This document shows, piece by piece, positions 43,566 through 52,313 of a DNA stretch of 64,000 nt. Each line of letters opens with the position of its first letter. Positions within the stretch are counted from its first letter, which is position 1. The notes beneath the pieces were generated by a model. It had not been told where the DNA came from and did not search any database. It worked only from the letters and a program-made list of their open reading frames with translations. The stretch is from Clostridia bacterium (lineage in GTDB: Bacteria; Bacillota; Clostridia; Oscillospirales; CAG-272), in assembly GCA_017408585.1 (NCBI GenBank), contig JAFQUJ010000016.1, positions 109,094-173,093 on the forward strand, in the 5' to 3' direction. Made by a program: the position numbers and the translations under genes.

Positions 43566-44048
43566 ATGGATTTATCTAGTTTGGTCGTTAAGCTTTTAGC
43601 TAAGCATTCTATCACAATTTCAACAGCGGAGTCCTGCACAGGCGGACTTGTTGCTAAATATATAACCGATATCAGTGGTGCATCAAGCGTTTTTTGGGGT
43701 GGTGTTGTTTCCTACGACAATTCTGTTAAAATGAATGTTTTAGGCGTTGATGGCGACACGCTATGTCAATTTGGAGCAGTTTCCTCCCAGGTTGCAGAGC
43801 AAATGGCGACAGGTGTTGCTAGGCTTTGCAAAACTGACATTGGCGTTAGCACAACAGGCATTGCCGGTCCTAGTGGTGGAACTCCTGAAAAGCCTGTGGG
43901 AACTGTTTATATCGGCATTTTCATCAAGGGCAAGGCCCACTCAAAAAGGCTGTGCATTGACCCCTCCCTTACGCGTGACGAAATAAGGCACGAGAGCGTT
44001 AATAATTTACTTTCCTATATTATAGATAAAATTAACGAAAACTATTGA
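43566..44048 (+). CDS. pncC: CinA-like nicotinamide-nucleotide amidohydrolase
   Basis: Deamidates nicotinamide mononucleotide to nicotinate mononucleotide in NAD recycling. It is the stand-alone C-terminal CinA domain: ISTAESCTGGLVAKYI, FWGGVVSYDNSVKMNVLGV and TTGIAGPSGGTPEKPVGTVY. 160 residues, the usual length of PncC. The pfkA promoter overlaps its end, so the two genes are adjacent but separately promoted. Confidence 0.92.
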   Translation: MDLSSLVVKLLAKHSITISTAESCTGGLVAKYITDISGASSVFWGGVVSYDNSVKMNVLGVDGDTLCQFGAVSSQVAEQMATGVARLCKTDIGVSTTGIAGPSGGTPEKPVGTVYIGIFIKGKAHSKRLCIDPSLTRDEIRHESVNNLLSYIIDKINENY

Positions 44049-44073
44049 TTTTATATTTTCAATATGGTAAAAT
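44045..44073 (+). promoter_or_regulatory. Extended -10 promoter of pfkA
   Basis: TTGATT (44045-44050) overlaps the pncC stop codon; after 17 bases comes TAAAAT (44068-44073) with TG one base before it. Confidence 0.78.
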
Positions 44074-44115
44074 ATCCCTTGATAATTTTTGAAATCCTTA
44101 AAGGAGAGATTACTT

Positions 44116-45183
44116 ATGGAACAAAAGAAATTTAGAAGGATTGGTATTCTAACCTCCGGTGGAGATGCCCCCGGTATGAATGCAGCGGTTAAGAGCGTTA
44201 CCTGCTCTGCTATCGCTCGTGGTGTTGAGGTTGTTGGCATTATCGGTGGCTATGCCGGTCTTATTAACGAAAACCTTAAGCCTCTTACAGTAGCTGATGT
44301 TAGTGGTATTATTGCTCTTGGCGGTACTGCTATATATTCTGCTCGTTGTGATGAGTTTAGATACGAGGAAGGTATGCAAAAGGCTATTCAAACCTGTAAA
44401 AAGCACAACATTGATGGTATTATCGCTATCGGTGGTGATGGCACATTTAGAGGTGCGACTGACCTTAGCATTCGTGGTATTCCTTGCATTGGTATCCCCG
44501 GTACTATCGACAATGATGTTACCGCAAGTGATTACACAATCGGCTTTGACACTGCGATGAACACCGTTCTTCGTCTTGGTGATCAGCTAAGAGATACCTT
44601 TGAATCTCATTCTCGTTGCGTTGTTATCGAGGTTATGGGTAGAGATGCAGGCTATATCGCCATTGAAACAGGAATTGCGCTTGGCGCAGTTGGCGTTGCT
44701 CTCATTGAAAAGCCCTTTGACAAGGAAGCGCTATTTAACAAGATTATTAAGCTTCGTGCCGAGGGTCAACAGAGCTTCATCGTTGTAGTTGCCGAAGGCA
44801 TGGGTGGCACTTTCTCTGAGACGCTAACTAAGGAGATAGAGGAGCGCACAGGCGTTGAGTCAAGATTTGTTCGTCCTGCCCACATCGTTCGTGGTGGCTC
44901 GCCTACTCTTCGTGACCGTTCTCTTGCTTGCACTATGGGTGACAAGGCAGTTGATCTTCTTCTACAAGGCAAGAGCGATCTTGTTATTTGCTCAAGAAAC
45001 AATCAAATCACATATGCTGATATTAAGTGGGCGCTTATCGTTGACAGAATGTTCAAGAACAAGCTAAAGCCCGGTGACCTTGATAACTTCTCTGAGAAGG
45101 AGATTGAGGACATGAAGGCACTTTGCGCTGAGCGTCGTGCTTATTTTGACGATATGTATGACATTATGCTCACAATCGGCTAG
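44116..45183 (+). CDS. pfkA: ATP-dependent 6-phosphofructokinase
   Basis: Commits fructose-6-phosphate to glycolysis. N terminus ILTSGGDAPGMNAAVKSV, GGDGTFRGA (Gly at the ATP site) and catalytic PGTIDNDV are ATP-type residues, in contrast to the PPi enzyme at 20002. VMGRDAGYIAIETG and HIVRGGSPTLRDR are also typical. 355 residues, longer than the 320 of Bacillus PfkA because of a C-terminal extension. ATG at 44116 after AAGGAGAG; the frame opens nine codons earlier. Confidence 0.95.
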   Translation: MEQKKFRRIGILTSGGDAPGMNAAVKSVTCSAIARGVEVVGIIGGYAGLINENLKPLTVADVSGIIALGGTAIYSARCDEFRYEEGMQKAIQTCKKHNIDGIIAIGGDGTFRGATDLSIRGIPCIGIPGTIDNDVTASDYTIGFDTAMNTVLRLGDQLRDTFESHSRCVVIEVMGRDAGYIAIETGIALGAVGVALIEKPFDKEALFNKIIKLRAEGQQSFIVVVAEGMGGTFSETLTKEIEERTGVESRFVRPAHIVRGGSPTLRDRSLACTMGDKAVDLLLQGKSDLVICSRNNQITYADIKWALIVDRMFKNKLKPGDLDNFSEKEIEDMKALCAERRAYFDDMYDIMLTIG

Positions 45184-45240
45184 TGGAGAGCCTCCACGAA
45201 CAAGATTCGGGCTTGTTGAATTAAATTATTAATACAAAGT

Positions 45241-45268
45241 AAAAAAGCTCCAATTTTGGAGCTTTTTT
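45241..45268 (+). terminator. Intrinsic terminator of pfkA
   Basis: Stem 45241-45252 with 45257-45268 (GCTCCA/TGGAGC core) and a T6 run. Two smaller hairpins precede it right after the stop codon. The core resembles the orphan terminator at 13416. Confidence 0.88.
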
Positions 45269-45367
45269 GTTGGACTTTTATATTATTATATGCTAATATG
45301 TTCATGCGTTTTAATATTTTTTGTAGAATCCCAGCATATAATGTGCAGAATTTTTCTCTATTTAGTT

Positions 45368-46567
45368 TTATTCACAAGCGTTTTGTTGAAATTCTCCTAG
45401 ATTGTTCCAGTAGATACTTTCTACAAGCTTCATTTCCTGAAGAACAAGCACATAATCCCTCTCGCACTCAACAGTAATCATACAAATAAGTGAATCCTTA
45501 TAAACATTTCTGCATTTTGTCATATCAAGAAGCGCGCAAAATTCCTCGTTTCTTGACATGTTAGCATTCTTTACTGACTGTCTGTACTCGCGTTGGTCCT
45601 CATATATTCCGTAAAGCTTAATTGTATAATCAAGGCCACCTACGCTCGCAAGGCAGTCCCTAATCTCAGTATCATTTAATATTTGCGAATCAACAAGGCC
45701 ACTGAGTTTTCTAAACACATCAACCGGCAGCTCCGTAAGCTCCATATCACCATGCTCCTGATTATACGAGGCAAAATTACTGTAAAATTTGTTTTTTATT
45801 GAAGCAATTTGAGAGTCGGTATATCCACTTCCCTGTGTCGCTGTTTTGGGCGGTGACACAAGGAATATGCTTAGACTTATATACTCGCCCTCCTTCATTG
45901 TATGGAGCTTTTCCTTTGCAGAATTTTCAATCTTGTTATTATATGGCGTGTCATCAGGGATATTATAGGTTGGCAAAACACACTTAAATTCTGCCTCAAG
46001 CATAATTTCTTTTTGCTTCATATCCTCTTTATATAGGTCGCTTGGGACAATTACAAAATCGAAGTTATAGCTCACAGGCTCAAGCGGTTGGTCGTAATTT
46101 GTAGTCACAACAGCGGTAATCACATATACACCATTTTCAAGCATGTCTAAGCCCTTGTAATAGATGTCCTCGTATCTTTCAAAGCCCTGAGGAACTGCAA
46201 GCACAACACCTTCATCGAATTTGTCCATAATCACTGCAGTATCAAACTCAACGAGTTCCTCGGCGTCATTCTCGTGAGCAATATAAAGCTCCTTGCTCTG
46301 TGCAAAAGCGACAAGCTCCTCGTAGCTTGTGAGAACCTCTATCGTGCCCTCCGTGGCTGTGCTTAACACGCTATAATGCTCAAGCCTGTGACTTATGCTT
46401 GGCTCACCTTCGTTTTTTAGGGTGCTTGAAGGCTCGCTTGACGAGCTCAACTCTTGGCTTGCCTTATTCGACTCGATGCTTGATGGGCTTGCCTGCTCAT
46501 TCTCACATGATATGACAAAGCCAAGACAAAATATCATAGCTAAGACTAATGTCAAAATCCTTTTCAT
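45368..46567 (-). CDS. Lipoprotein of unknown function
   Basis: A 399-residue precursor with lipoprotein signal ILTLVLAMIFCLGFVISC, lipobox VISC at about residue 21, then a Ser-rich linker of about 40 residues (ELSSSSEPSSTL). The rest shows no family I recognise. Repeated features such as EYISLSIFLVSPP and LDYTIKLYGIYEDQ suggest globular alpha/beta structure. The protein is surface-anchored. Monocistronic; no clear promoter is visible in the 240 bases upstream, which otherwise hold no gene. Confidence 0.7.
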   Translation of the reverse strand: MKRILTLVLAMIFCLGFVISCENEQASPSSIESNKASQELSSSSEPSSTLKNEGEPSISHRLEHYSVLSTATEGTIEVLTSYEELVAFAQSKELYIAHENDAEELVEFDTAVIMDKFDEGVVLAVPQGFERYEDIYYKGLDMLENGVYVITAVVTTNYDQPLEPVSYNFDFVIVPSDLYKEDMKQKEIMLEAEFKCVLPTYNIPDDTPYNNKIENSAKEKLHTMKEGEYISLSIFLVSPPKTATQGSGYTDSQIASIKNKFYSNFASYNQEHGDMELTELPVDVFRKLSGLVDSQILNDTEIRDCLASVGGLDYTIKLYGIYEDQREYRQSVKNANMSRNEEFCALLDMTKCRNVYKDSLICMITVECERDYVLVLQEMKLVESIYWNNLGEFQQNACE

Positions 46568-46808
46568 GCTAAACGCCTCCTTGCAAAAATTCTTCTCTCT
46601 ATTTTCATTCTACAAGATAATTGTGATAATTTCGTGATGCTTTTTGGAAAAATTTGTGTTTTACTAAATCTTTGTGAACATTGCACAAATTTTAACTTTT
46701 TTGGACTCTTCAAAGGTCTATTAATTTGTTCAATTCTTATAAAGCTCCCAAGGAAGTGATTAAATCAAATTGATGCAACTAAATAATTTTATTGTATTAT
46801 TTTAAAGG
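46568..46808. other. AT-rich intergenic stretch
   Basis: About 240 bases between the lipoprotein gene and the terminator of the next gene. I see a possible TAGAAT box (46607-46612, minus strand) without a matching -35 element, and nothing else. Confidence 0.4.
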
Positions 46809-46809
46809 A

Positions 46810-46848
46810 AAAAGGACAGAAGGTAATTTTACACTTTCTGTCCTTTTG
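46810..46848 (-). terminator. Intrinsic terminator of the first Cys/His-repeat gene
   Basis: Twelve-base stem (46810-46821 with 46836-46847), 14-base loop, T run on the minus strand, 20 bases past the stop at 46867. Confidence 0.82.
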
Positions 46849-46866
46849 TTTTAAAAACTAGCAGAA

Positions 46867-48633
46867 TTAGTCTTGACTATCGTCGTCCTCGTGCTCTTCG
46901 TCCTCGTCGTCATAATCCTCGTCATCGTTCTCTGCGTCGGCTTTTCTTTGAGCCTCTAGAGCCTCCTCTAGCTTTCTTTTTGCTATTTTAGGCTTGATTA
47001 TCATTGAATACACACCGATTGATACGCATCCTACTATAACCACAGCAGATGAGCTTGCGATAATGGCAATTACCGCGCTATTAGACAATCCCTCCTCGAT
47101 AACCAGCTTGGGAATTTCCTCGATGTTTTCCACTCCACAGGATGTACACTTTTGGAATTGCTGACCGGGTCTTTCAGTGGTTGGAGCAAGTCTTTGTTCC
47201 CAACCTCCATAGATATGCTTTGATGGAGTTCTTTCAAAGCCACATTCGTTACAGGTTGCATCGCAATTGTTTGCGAACAAGTGGTCTTCTAGCGCATCCT
47301 TTCTCTTATATGAGCATGAATTACATATTGCATCGCATCTATTATCATATGCATGATCGCTCGGCTCGCGCTCAAAGCCACATTCGTTACAGGTTGCATC
47401 GCAATTGTTTGAATATGTATGAGGGGCGGGATCTTCCTTTGCTAGCCTACATACAGAGCATTCAGTAGAGCATGGCTTTTTATAATCGTGAGGCACTGCA
47501 TCACTTCTTATAAATCCACAAATGCTACAGCTATTGTCGCACACCGCATCATATGAGTGTCCTGAAACAGTTCTTGTTAATCCACAAACATCACATTTGT
47601 CGTCGCAATCGTTATCAAAGGAGTGTGCCTTTTGATTTTTTCTTTCGTATTCGCAATTACTACATTTCGCAACACATTCAGCGGAATAGCTATGAGGTTG
47701 CGGGGCGGTTCGTTGCGTATTACAGTTTTCACAGGTTACATCGCAATCGCTTGCATATTTATGACCCTCAACAACTCTTGTTACACCACAGATGTCACAG
47801 CTCGAATCACAAGCATTATCAAAGTCGTGCTCTTCCTCGTTCGTTCTCATGCCACAGCCGTTAAGGCATGTGTTATAGTGAGTACCCTTTGTTGAGTCGA
47901 TTAGCCATTGTGCCTCATTAGGATTGTGGCCCATTGCCTCGATTTCATCTGTCTTGGTTTCGCCACATTCGCATTTATAGATTCCCTCGCCCTTTTCTGT
48001 ACAGGTTGGTGGTGTTGTAGTGCTTTCGAGCTTCCATGCATGAGAGCCTGTTTGCTCGTAAACCTCTATTTCATAGATAATATGTGTATTGTCATAGCCA
48101 CTGTTCCAAACCTCAACTGTCTGGAATGGCTGATTTTTCCAGTCCTCTGAGGTAAAGTCAACATATGTTTTATCCTTAGTATTAAAATTAATCTGACAAA
48201 GTCTGTTGCTTCCCGACTCAGCTCTTGGGTGGGCAACAAAGGTGAAGGTTTTATCTTGATTTTTGATTTTGCTTAAAGCAGAATCGTTTGAAACATTAGT
48301 GTTTCCGTCATAGTTTACATAGATACGAACGAGCGTGATGTTTCTGGGTGTGCCAAAATCAAGAAATCTATTTGTGCCAGGCTCACTATGCGAAGCTCCG
48401 GCACCTGTTGAGTGGTCTCCATCAACGAGCTTGCCAACATGATCTGCAATTACCCAACAAGTTTGAGGGGTGTACATTCTTCCTTCAGAGGCGATATTTT
48501 TAGTTTCTACGGTACAGTGCGTTGTAGTGGTATTTAGCGCCTCCGCTTCTGCGTCCTTAGCCATAGCAATCACGCTAAAAACAGAGAGTGCCATTACAAG
48601 CACCAATAGGATAAGTAAAGCTCTCTTTTTCAT
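46867..48633 (-). CDS. Exported discoidin-like protein with nine Cys/His repeats, membrane helix and acidic tail (copy A)
   Basis: 588 residues. Signal peptide 1-25 (ALLILLVLVMALSVFSVIAM). Residues about 45-195 resemble an F5/8 type C galactose-binding fold (GKLVDGDHSTGAG, NRFLDFGTPRNITLVRIYVN). A TCTEKGEGIYKCECGETKTD unit follows, then nine tandem repeats of the form HxYxxxCDxxCxxCGxxR, each about 22 residues with one His and three Cys, suited to binding metal. A membrane helix (SAVIAIIASSSAVVIVGCVS) and a tail of Lys then Asp/Glu residues (NDDEDYDDEDEEHEDDD) end the chain. It is probably displayed on the cell surface. Repeats 7 and 9 are nearly identical in DNA. A paralogue lies just upstream. 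Confidence 0.8.
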   Translation of the reverse strand: MKKRALLILLVLVMALSVFSVIAMAKDAEAEALNTTTTHCTVETKNIASEGRMYTPQTCWVIADHVGKLVDGDHSTGAGASHSEPGTNRFLDFGTPRNITLVRIYVNYDGNTNVSNDSALSKIKNQDKTFTFVAHPRAESGSNRLCQINFNTKDKTYVDFTSEDWKNQPFQTVEVWNSGYDNTHIIYEIEVYEQTGSHAWKLESTTTPPTCTEKGEGIYKCECGETKTDEIEAMGHNPNEAQWLIDSTKGTHYNTCLNGCGMRTNEEEHDFDNACDSSCDICGVTRVVEGHKYASDCDVTCENCNTQRTAPQPHSYSAECVAKCSNCEYERKNQKAHSFDNDCDDKCDVCGLTRTVSGHSYDAVCDNSCSICGFIRSDAVPHDYKKPCSTECSVCRLAKEDPAPHTYSNNCDATCNECGFEREPSDHAYDNRCDAICNSCSYKRKDALEDHLFANNCDATCNECGFERTPSKHIYGGWEQRLAPTTERPGQQFQKCTSCGVENIEEIPKLVIEEGLSNSAVIAIIASSSAVVIVGCVSIGVYSMIIKPKIAKRKLEEALEAQRKADAENDDEDYDDEDEEHEDDDSQD

Positions 48634-48666
48634 ATAGTTCTCCTTTATATGAGTTATAACACTATT

Positions 48667-48695
48667 ATTTTAACACAAAATACTGTCCTTGTCAA
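48667..48695 (-). promoter_or_regulatory. SigA-type promoter of copy A
   Basis: TTGACA (48690-48695) and TAAAAT (48667-48672) on the minus strand, spacing 17. AAGGAGAA lies before the ATG. Confidence 0.85.
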
Positions 48696-48705
48696 CAAAA
48701 AGAGA

Positions 48706-48736
48706 AAAAGAACAGAGCTTGTCGCTCTGTTCTTTT
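48706..48736 (-). terminator. Intrinsic terminator of the second Cys/His-repeat gene
   Basis: Perfect 13-bp stem (48706-48718 with 48724-48736), loop TTGTC, T run on the minus strand. It lies immediately upstream of the copy A promoter. Confidence 0.9.
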
Positions 48737-48749
48737 AAATTATTTAGAA

Positions 48750-50573
48750 TTAACCTTGAGTATCGTCGTCCTCATCATCCTCGTATTCGTCATCGTCCTC
48801 GTATTCGTCATCATCCTCATACTCTTCGTCATCATCGGTGCCATTTTGCGTCTTGGACGCGCTTGAGCTGTTTTTAGCGAGCTTTAGCTTATTTACAAGC
48901 ACATACACACCAACTCCGGCACACGAGCCTACAACTGCCACAGAGGAAACCACAATGGCAACTATCGCGCCTGTGGACAAGCCCTCCGGCTCGGGAAGAA
49001 TTGGAATTTCCTCTGTTTGCTCCTCACCACATGATGTGCAATTTCTATACTTAATTCCCGCATATGATGTGGTTGGCTCTAGCTTTGTATTCCAGATGCC
49101 CCATGGGTGTTCTCCAACAGATCTTGTTGCCTCACACTCGTTACAAATGGTATCGCAATCATTTGAATATAGATGGTCCTTTAAAGCAGTATTTCGCTTT
49201 AGCTGACAAACATTACAGAAAAAGTCGCATCTATTATCATACACATGGTCGGGCACCTCTCGCTCAACGCCACATTCGTTACAGGTTGCATCGCAAGCAT
49301 TTGAAAATGTATGTGGGTCATATTTTTCTCTTTCAAGATTACATACCGAGCACTTAGTTGAGCATTTGCTCTTATAGGTGTGATCCTGAGCATCGTTTCT
49401 TACAAATTCACAAACGCTACAGCTATTATCGCATACTGCGTCATATACATGGTCGGGAACTGTTCTTGTAAGGTCGCAAACATTGCATTTACTATCGCAA
49501 TCGTTATCCCATTCGTGCGCCTTTTGGTTTACCCTTACATATTCGCAATTGCTACATTCTGAAACACATACCGCTCTATATGAATGCTCTGCAAGAGGTG
49601 TACGCATTTTATTACAAGCCTCACAGGTTACATCGCAATCGCTTACATATGTGTGGTCGGGAACATCTCTTGTTTGTCCACAGAAATCGCAGAAGCTATC
49701 GCAAGCGTTATCGTATTGATGCTCCTCCTCGTTTACTCTCATTCCACAATTGTTTAGGCAAGTGTTGTAGTGAGTTCCTTTTACTGTATCAATTTTCCAA
49801 ACCGCCTCATAAGGATTATGGCCGAGAGCTTCTGTTGCTACGGTCTTTTTTGCTCCACATTCGCACAAATACTTATCAGATCCCGGTGTGGTACAGGTTG
49901 GCTCTACAAGTGTTTGATTTAGCTCATAGGCGTGTGTACCCTTTTCAGCGTATATTTCAATTTCGTTAATGAACGCTCCACCCCAAATATCCTTCTTGTA
50001 GAAATAAATGACTGCAGATTTAGCCTCAATTGGCTCATCGAGAGTTATTATGTGCGAGGTTTTAGATGAAACATCCTCGCTCTTTTCGGAGTCATAAATA
50101 ACCTCTCCCTCGGCGTCCAGTAGCTCTACTCTTACATACTTTACTTGGTCGCTTTGTTTTATTTCGTTTTCAGCATATCCACTTGGTGTGTCAGGAAAAT
50201 TTCCGTTTTGACCAGGTTCTTCGGCATATGCGATTCCTGCGCCATTAAAATAAAGCTTAAACTCTCTGAATATTCTTTCGTTATCAAACTCGAAGGTATA
50301 GTAAAAATCGCCATTTTTCTTACCATATGAGGCGTCATCGTATCTTCCGTTTGTAACGGGCCATACTCTTTGCGCCCAAAAGTCAGCGAGAACAGAGCCG
50401 ACTACCTCCTCGTCCGTTGTTGCGTCCTCGTCATCTACATCTGCGCCCGCAATTACATTTTCTATTTGAACAGTACACGCGTTAGGTGTGGTATCATCAG
50501 CAGATGCGACAACTCCAAATAGTGATGTAAGCATCAAAATTGCCAGCACAAGCACTAAAATTCTTTTTTTCAT
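48750..50573 (-). CDS. Exported protein with nine Cys/His repeats, membrane helix and acidic tail (copy B)
   Basis: 607 residues, paralogue of the preceding protein with the same order of parts: signal peptide (ILVLVLAILMLTSLFGVVAS), N-terminal beta-sandwich-like region (YFYTFEFDNERIFREFKLYF), a TCTTPGSDKYLCECGAKKTV unit, nine HxYxxxCxxxCxxC repeats, membrane helix (STGAIVAIVVSSVAVVGSCA) and a tail rich in DDEYEDDDEYEDD. Repeats correspond one by one with copy A (for example both repeat 3 read CSNCEY), so the whole gene was duplicated, not the repeats alone. The N-terminal domain has diverged most. It has its own promoter and terminator. Function unknown; surface metal binding or adhesion is possible. 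Confidence 0.8.
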   Translation of the reverse strand: MKKRILVLVLAILMLTSLFGVVASADDTTPNACTVQIENVIAGADVDDEDATTDEEVVGSVLADFWAQRVWPVTNGRYDDASYGKKNGDFYYTFEFDNERIFREFKLYFNGAGIAYAEEPGQNGNFPDTPSGYAENEIKQSDQVKYVRVELLDAEGEVIYDSEKSEDVSSKTSHIITLDEPIEAKSAVIYFYKKDIWGGAFINEIEIYAEKGTHAYELNQTLVEPTCTTPGSDKYLCECGAKKTVATEALGHNPYEAVWKIDTVKGTHYNTCLNNCGMRVNEEEHQYDNACDSFCDFCGQTRDVPDHTYVSDCDVTCEACNKMRTPLAEHSYRAVCVSECSNCEYVRVNQKAHEWDNDCDSKCNVCDLTRTVPDHVYDAVCDNSCSVCEFVRNDAQDHTYKSKCSTKCSVCNLEREKYDPHTFSNACDATCNECGVEREVPDHVYDNRCDFFCNVCQLKRNTALKDHLYSNDCDTICNECEATRSVGEHPWGIWNTKLEPTTSYAGIKYRNCTSCGEEQTEEIPILPEPEGLSTGAIVAIVVSSVAVVGSCAGVGVYVLVNKLKLAKNSSSASKTQNGTDDDEEYEDDDEYEDDDEYEDDEDDDTQG

Positions 50574-50609
50574 TTTATCCCCCTTAATAAAGTGCTCTAT
50601 TACACATTA

Positions 50610-50638
50610 ATTTTATCATATAATATGTTATATGTCAA
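50610..50638 (-). promoter_or_regulatory. SigA-type promoter of copy B
   Basis: TTGACA (50633-50638) and TAAAAT (50610-50615) on the minus strand, spacing 17. The following 120 bases towards the ribosomal terminator hold no gene. Confidence 0.85.
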
Positions 50639-50762
50639 GGAGATATTAGTCGCTTTGCACAAAAATCAAGCCCCCATCCCCGTTTTTTGTACAAAATGCA
50701 TATAATTAGTTTGATTTGCCAATAAGATTAGCCTTTCATTTGATTTTTATATTCCAAAACAA

Positions 50763-50791
50763 AAAATCCTCGACACATAGTCGAGGATTTT
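50763..50791 (-). terminator. Intrinsic terminator of the S10-spc-alpha operon
   Basis: Perfect 12-bp stem (50763-50774 with 50780-50791), loop ACATA, T run on the minus strand, nine bases past the rplQ stop. Confidence 0.92.
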
Positions 50792-50800
50792 CGTTTTTAA

Positions 50801-51145
50801 TTAGTCAACAAGCTTAATGAGAGCCATTTCAGCCGCGTCACCGCGTCTTGGGCCTAGCTTATAAACCTGTGTATAGCCACCGTCACGATTTGCATACTTT
50901 GGTGCAATTTCTGTAAAGAGCTTCTTAACTACATCTTCCTTTGTGATATAGCCGAGAGCCTCACGGCGTGCAGCAAGAGTATTCTTCTTGCCAAGAGTAA
51001 TCATTTTATCGGCAACTGCGCTGAGCTCCTTTGCTCTTGCGTATGTGGTTTCGATCTTGCCATTTTCAAGAAGCAAGGTTACCATGCCACGAAGCATTGC
51101 AACTCTATGAGCGGTAGGTCTGCCGAGTTTTCTATTTCCTGCCAT
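50801..51145 (-). CDS. rplQ: Ribosomal protein L17
   Basis: Large-subunit protein near the exit tunnel. Start [20 protein letters not shown] is diagnostic; end [17 protein letters not shown]. 114 residues. Last gene of the operon. Confidence 0.97.
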   Translation of the reverse strand: MAGNRKLGRPTAHRVAMLRGMVTLLLENGKIETTYARAKELSAVADKMITLGKKNTLAARREALGYITKEDVVKKLFTEIAPKYANRDGGYTQVYKLGPRRGDAAEMALIKLVD

Positions 51146-51190
51146 TGATTTGTCCTCCTTTGCAGAGTTATGTTATGAAGATGGAATTAA

Positions 51191-52159
51191 TTATTCCTCT
51201 TCTTTTCTGAGTTCAAGTCCTAAAGATGCGAGCTTCGCTATTACTTCCTCGAGGGATTTCTTTCCGAGGTTCTTAACCTTAATCATATCCTCTTCGGTAC
51301 GATTGATAAGGTCTTCTACGGTATCTATGCCTGCACGCTTCAAGCAGTTGAAGCTTCTTACAGACAGGTCAAGCTCCTCAATGGTCATCTCAAGTACCTT
51401 TTCCTTGATTGTTTCCTGACGGTCAACCATTGTTTCAGTTCCTCTTGCCTCATCTGATAGATCTACGAGCAAGGTGAAATGATCGTTGAGAACCTTGGCT
51501 GCAAGCGATATTGCCTCTGTTGCGGTAAGTGTGCCGTTTGTTTCGATATCCATTGTAAGCTTATCGTAGTCAGCTATGCTTCCTACACGAGTATTTTCAA
51601 CTGAGTAGCTTACATTGTAAACAGGTGTGTAAATTGAGTCAACAAAGATTGTTCCAATTGGAATGATTGCTTGGCTCTTGATATGATCCTGTTTGTTCTT
51701 TTCCTGTGATACATATCCGCGTCCACGCTCAAAGGTTAGTTCCATATAGAAGTGTGAGCCCTCTGCGACGGTTGCGATATGATGCTCCGGATTGAAGATT
51801 TCGAGATCGGCGTCATGTTTAATGTCACCGGCAGTAACCTCACATGGACCTGTTACATCAATGAACGCGGTCTTTGTGACATCTCCATAGATTTTTGGAA
51901 TAATTCCCTTTACATTAAGAACTATTTCAGTTACATCCTCTGTTACACCCTCAACGGTTGAAATCTCGTGAAGAGTTCCGTTGATTTTGATGCTTGATAC
52001 AGCGTAGCCTGGAAGTGAGCTTAGAAGCACTCTTCTAAGTGAGTTGCCAAGTGTTGTACCGAAGCCTCTTTCGAGAGGTTCAATTATAAATCTACCCTTA
52101 CTACCGTTATCGCTTTCGCCCATTATAGTAATATTAGGCTTTTCAATTTCAATCATCAT
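51191..52159 (-). CDS. rpoA: RNA polymerase alpha subunit
   Basis: Assembles RNA polymerase and contacts upstream promoter DNA and activators. The N-terminal dimerisation domain has [20 protein letters not shown] and [10 protein letters not shown]; the C-terminal domain (after about residue 250) has [20 protein letters not shown] and [12 protein letters not shown]. 322 residues. Two ATGs in tandem start the frame. It is separated from rpsD by 154 bases that hold a structured RNA element. Confidence 0.97.
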   Translation of the reverse strand: MMIEIEKPNITIMGESDNGSKGRFIIEPLERGFGTTLGNSLRRVLLSSLPGYAVSSIKINGTLHEISTVEGVTEDVTEIVLNVKGIIPKIYGDVTKTAFIDVTGPCEVTAGDIKHDADLEIFNPEHHIATVAEGSHFYMELTFERGRGYVSQEKNKQDHIKSQAIIPIGTIFVDSIYTPVYNVSYSVENTRVGSIADYDKLTMDIETNGTLTATEAISLAAKVLNDHFTLLVDLSDEARGTETMVDRQETIKEKVLEMTIEELDLSVRSFNCLKRAGIDTVEDLINRTEEDMIKVKNLGKKSLEEVIAKLASLGLELRKEEE

Positions 52160-52242
52160 AATAAATAATCCTCCTTGTATTTAACATGTTTTGTTTTTCT
52201 CATTCTTGAGAGGAATTTACGCTACTGTTTTATTCATATGAA

Positions 52243-52296
52243 CTGTACTACGCACTCTTGTGCACTCTCCGTTTACTAATAAACGGAGTAGTACAG
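52243..52296 (-). ncRNA. Predicted three-way-junction RNA between rpsD and rpoA
   Basis: In 54 bases, outer arms CTGTACTAC (52243-52251) and GTAGTACAG (52288-52296) enclose a small hairpin (GCAC/GTGC, 52252-52263) and a longer one (CTCCGTTTA/TAAACGGAG, 52267-52288; one base is shared with the outer stem). There is no T run, so it is not a simple terminator. It could be a regulatory or processing element ahead of rpoA. No match to a known ribosomal leader was recognised. Confidence 0.5.
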
Positions 52297-52313
52297 CATA
52301 CAAAGAGCGATTA

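Noticed and set aside
13416..45268. Similar GCTCCAA/TTGGAGC terminators at 13416 and 45241 as a mobile repeat family
   Set aside because: The similarity is limited to a short stem core and is common for terminators; two copies are not enough to claim a family.
47200..47900. Regularly spaced near-identical DNA repeats that resemble a CRISPR array
   Set aside because: The period of about 66-70 bases follows the codon frame of the Cys/His repeats, spacing and spacers encode conserved residues, and there are no cas genes.
47142..49969. Several plus-strand frames of 60-130 codons opposite the Cys/His-repeat genes
   Set aside because: They are antisense shadows of the repeats, lack ribosome sites and cross domain boundaries of the real genes.
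52160..52313. Classical S4 leader of Bacillus rpsD or the E. coli alpha-operon pseudoknot
   Set aside because: The element lies after rpsD, not before rpsD or rpsM, and I could not match it to either known structure.
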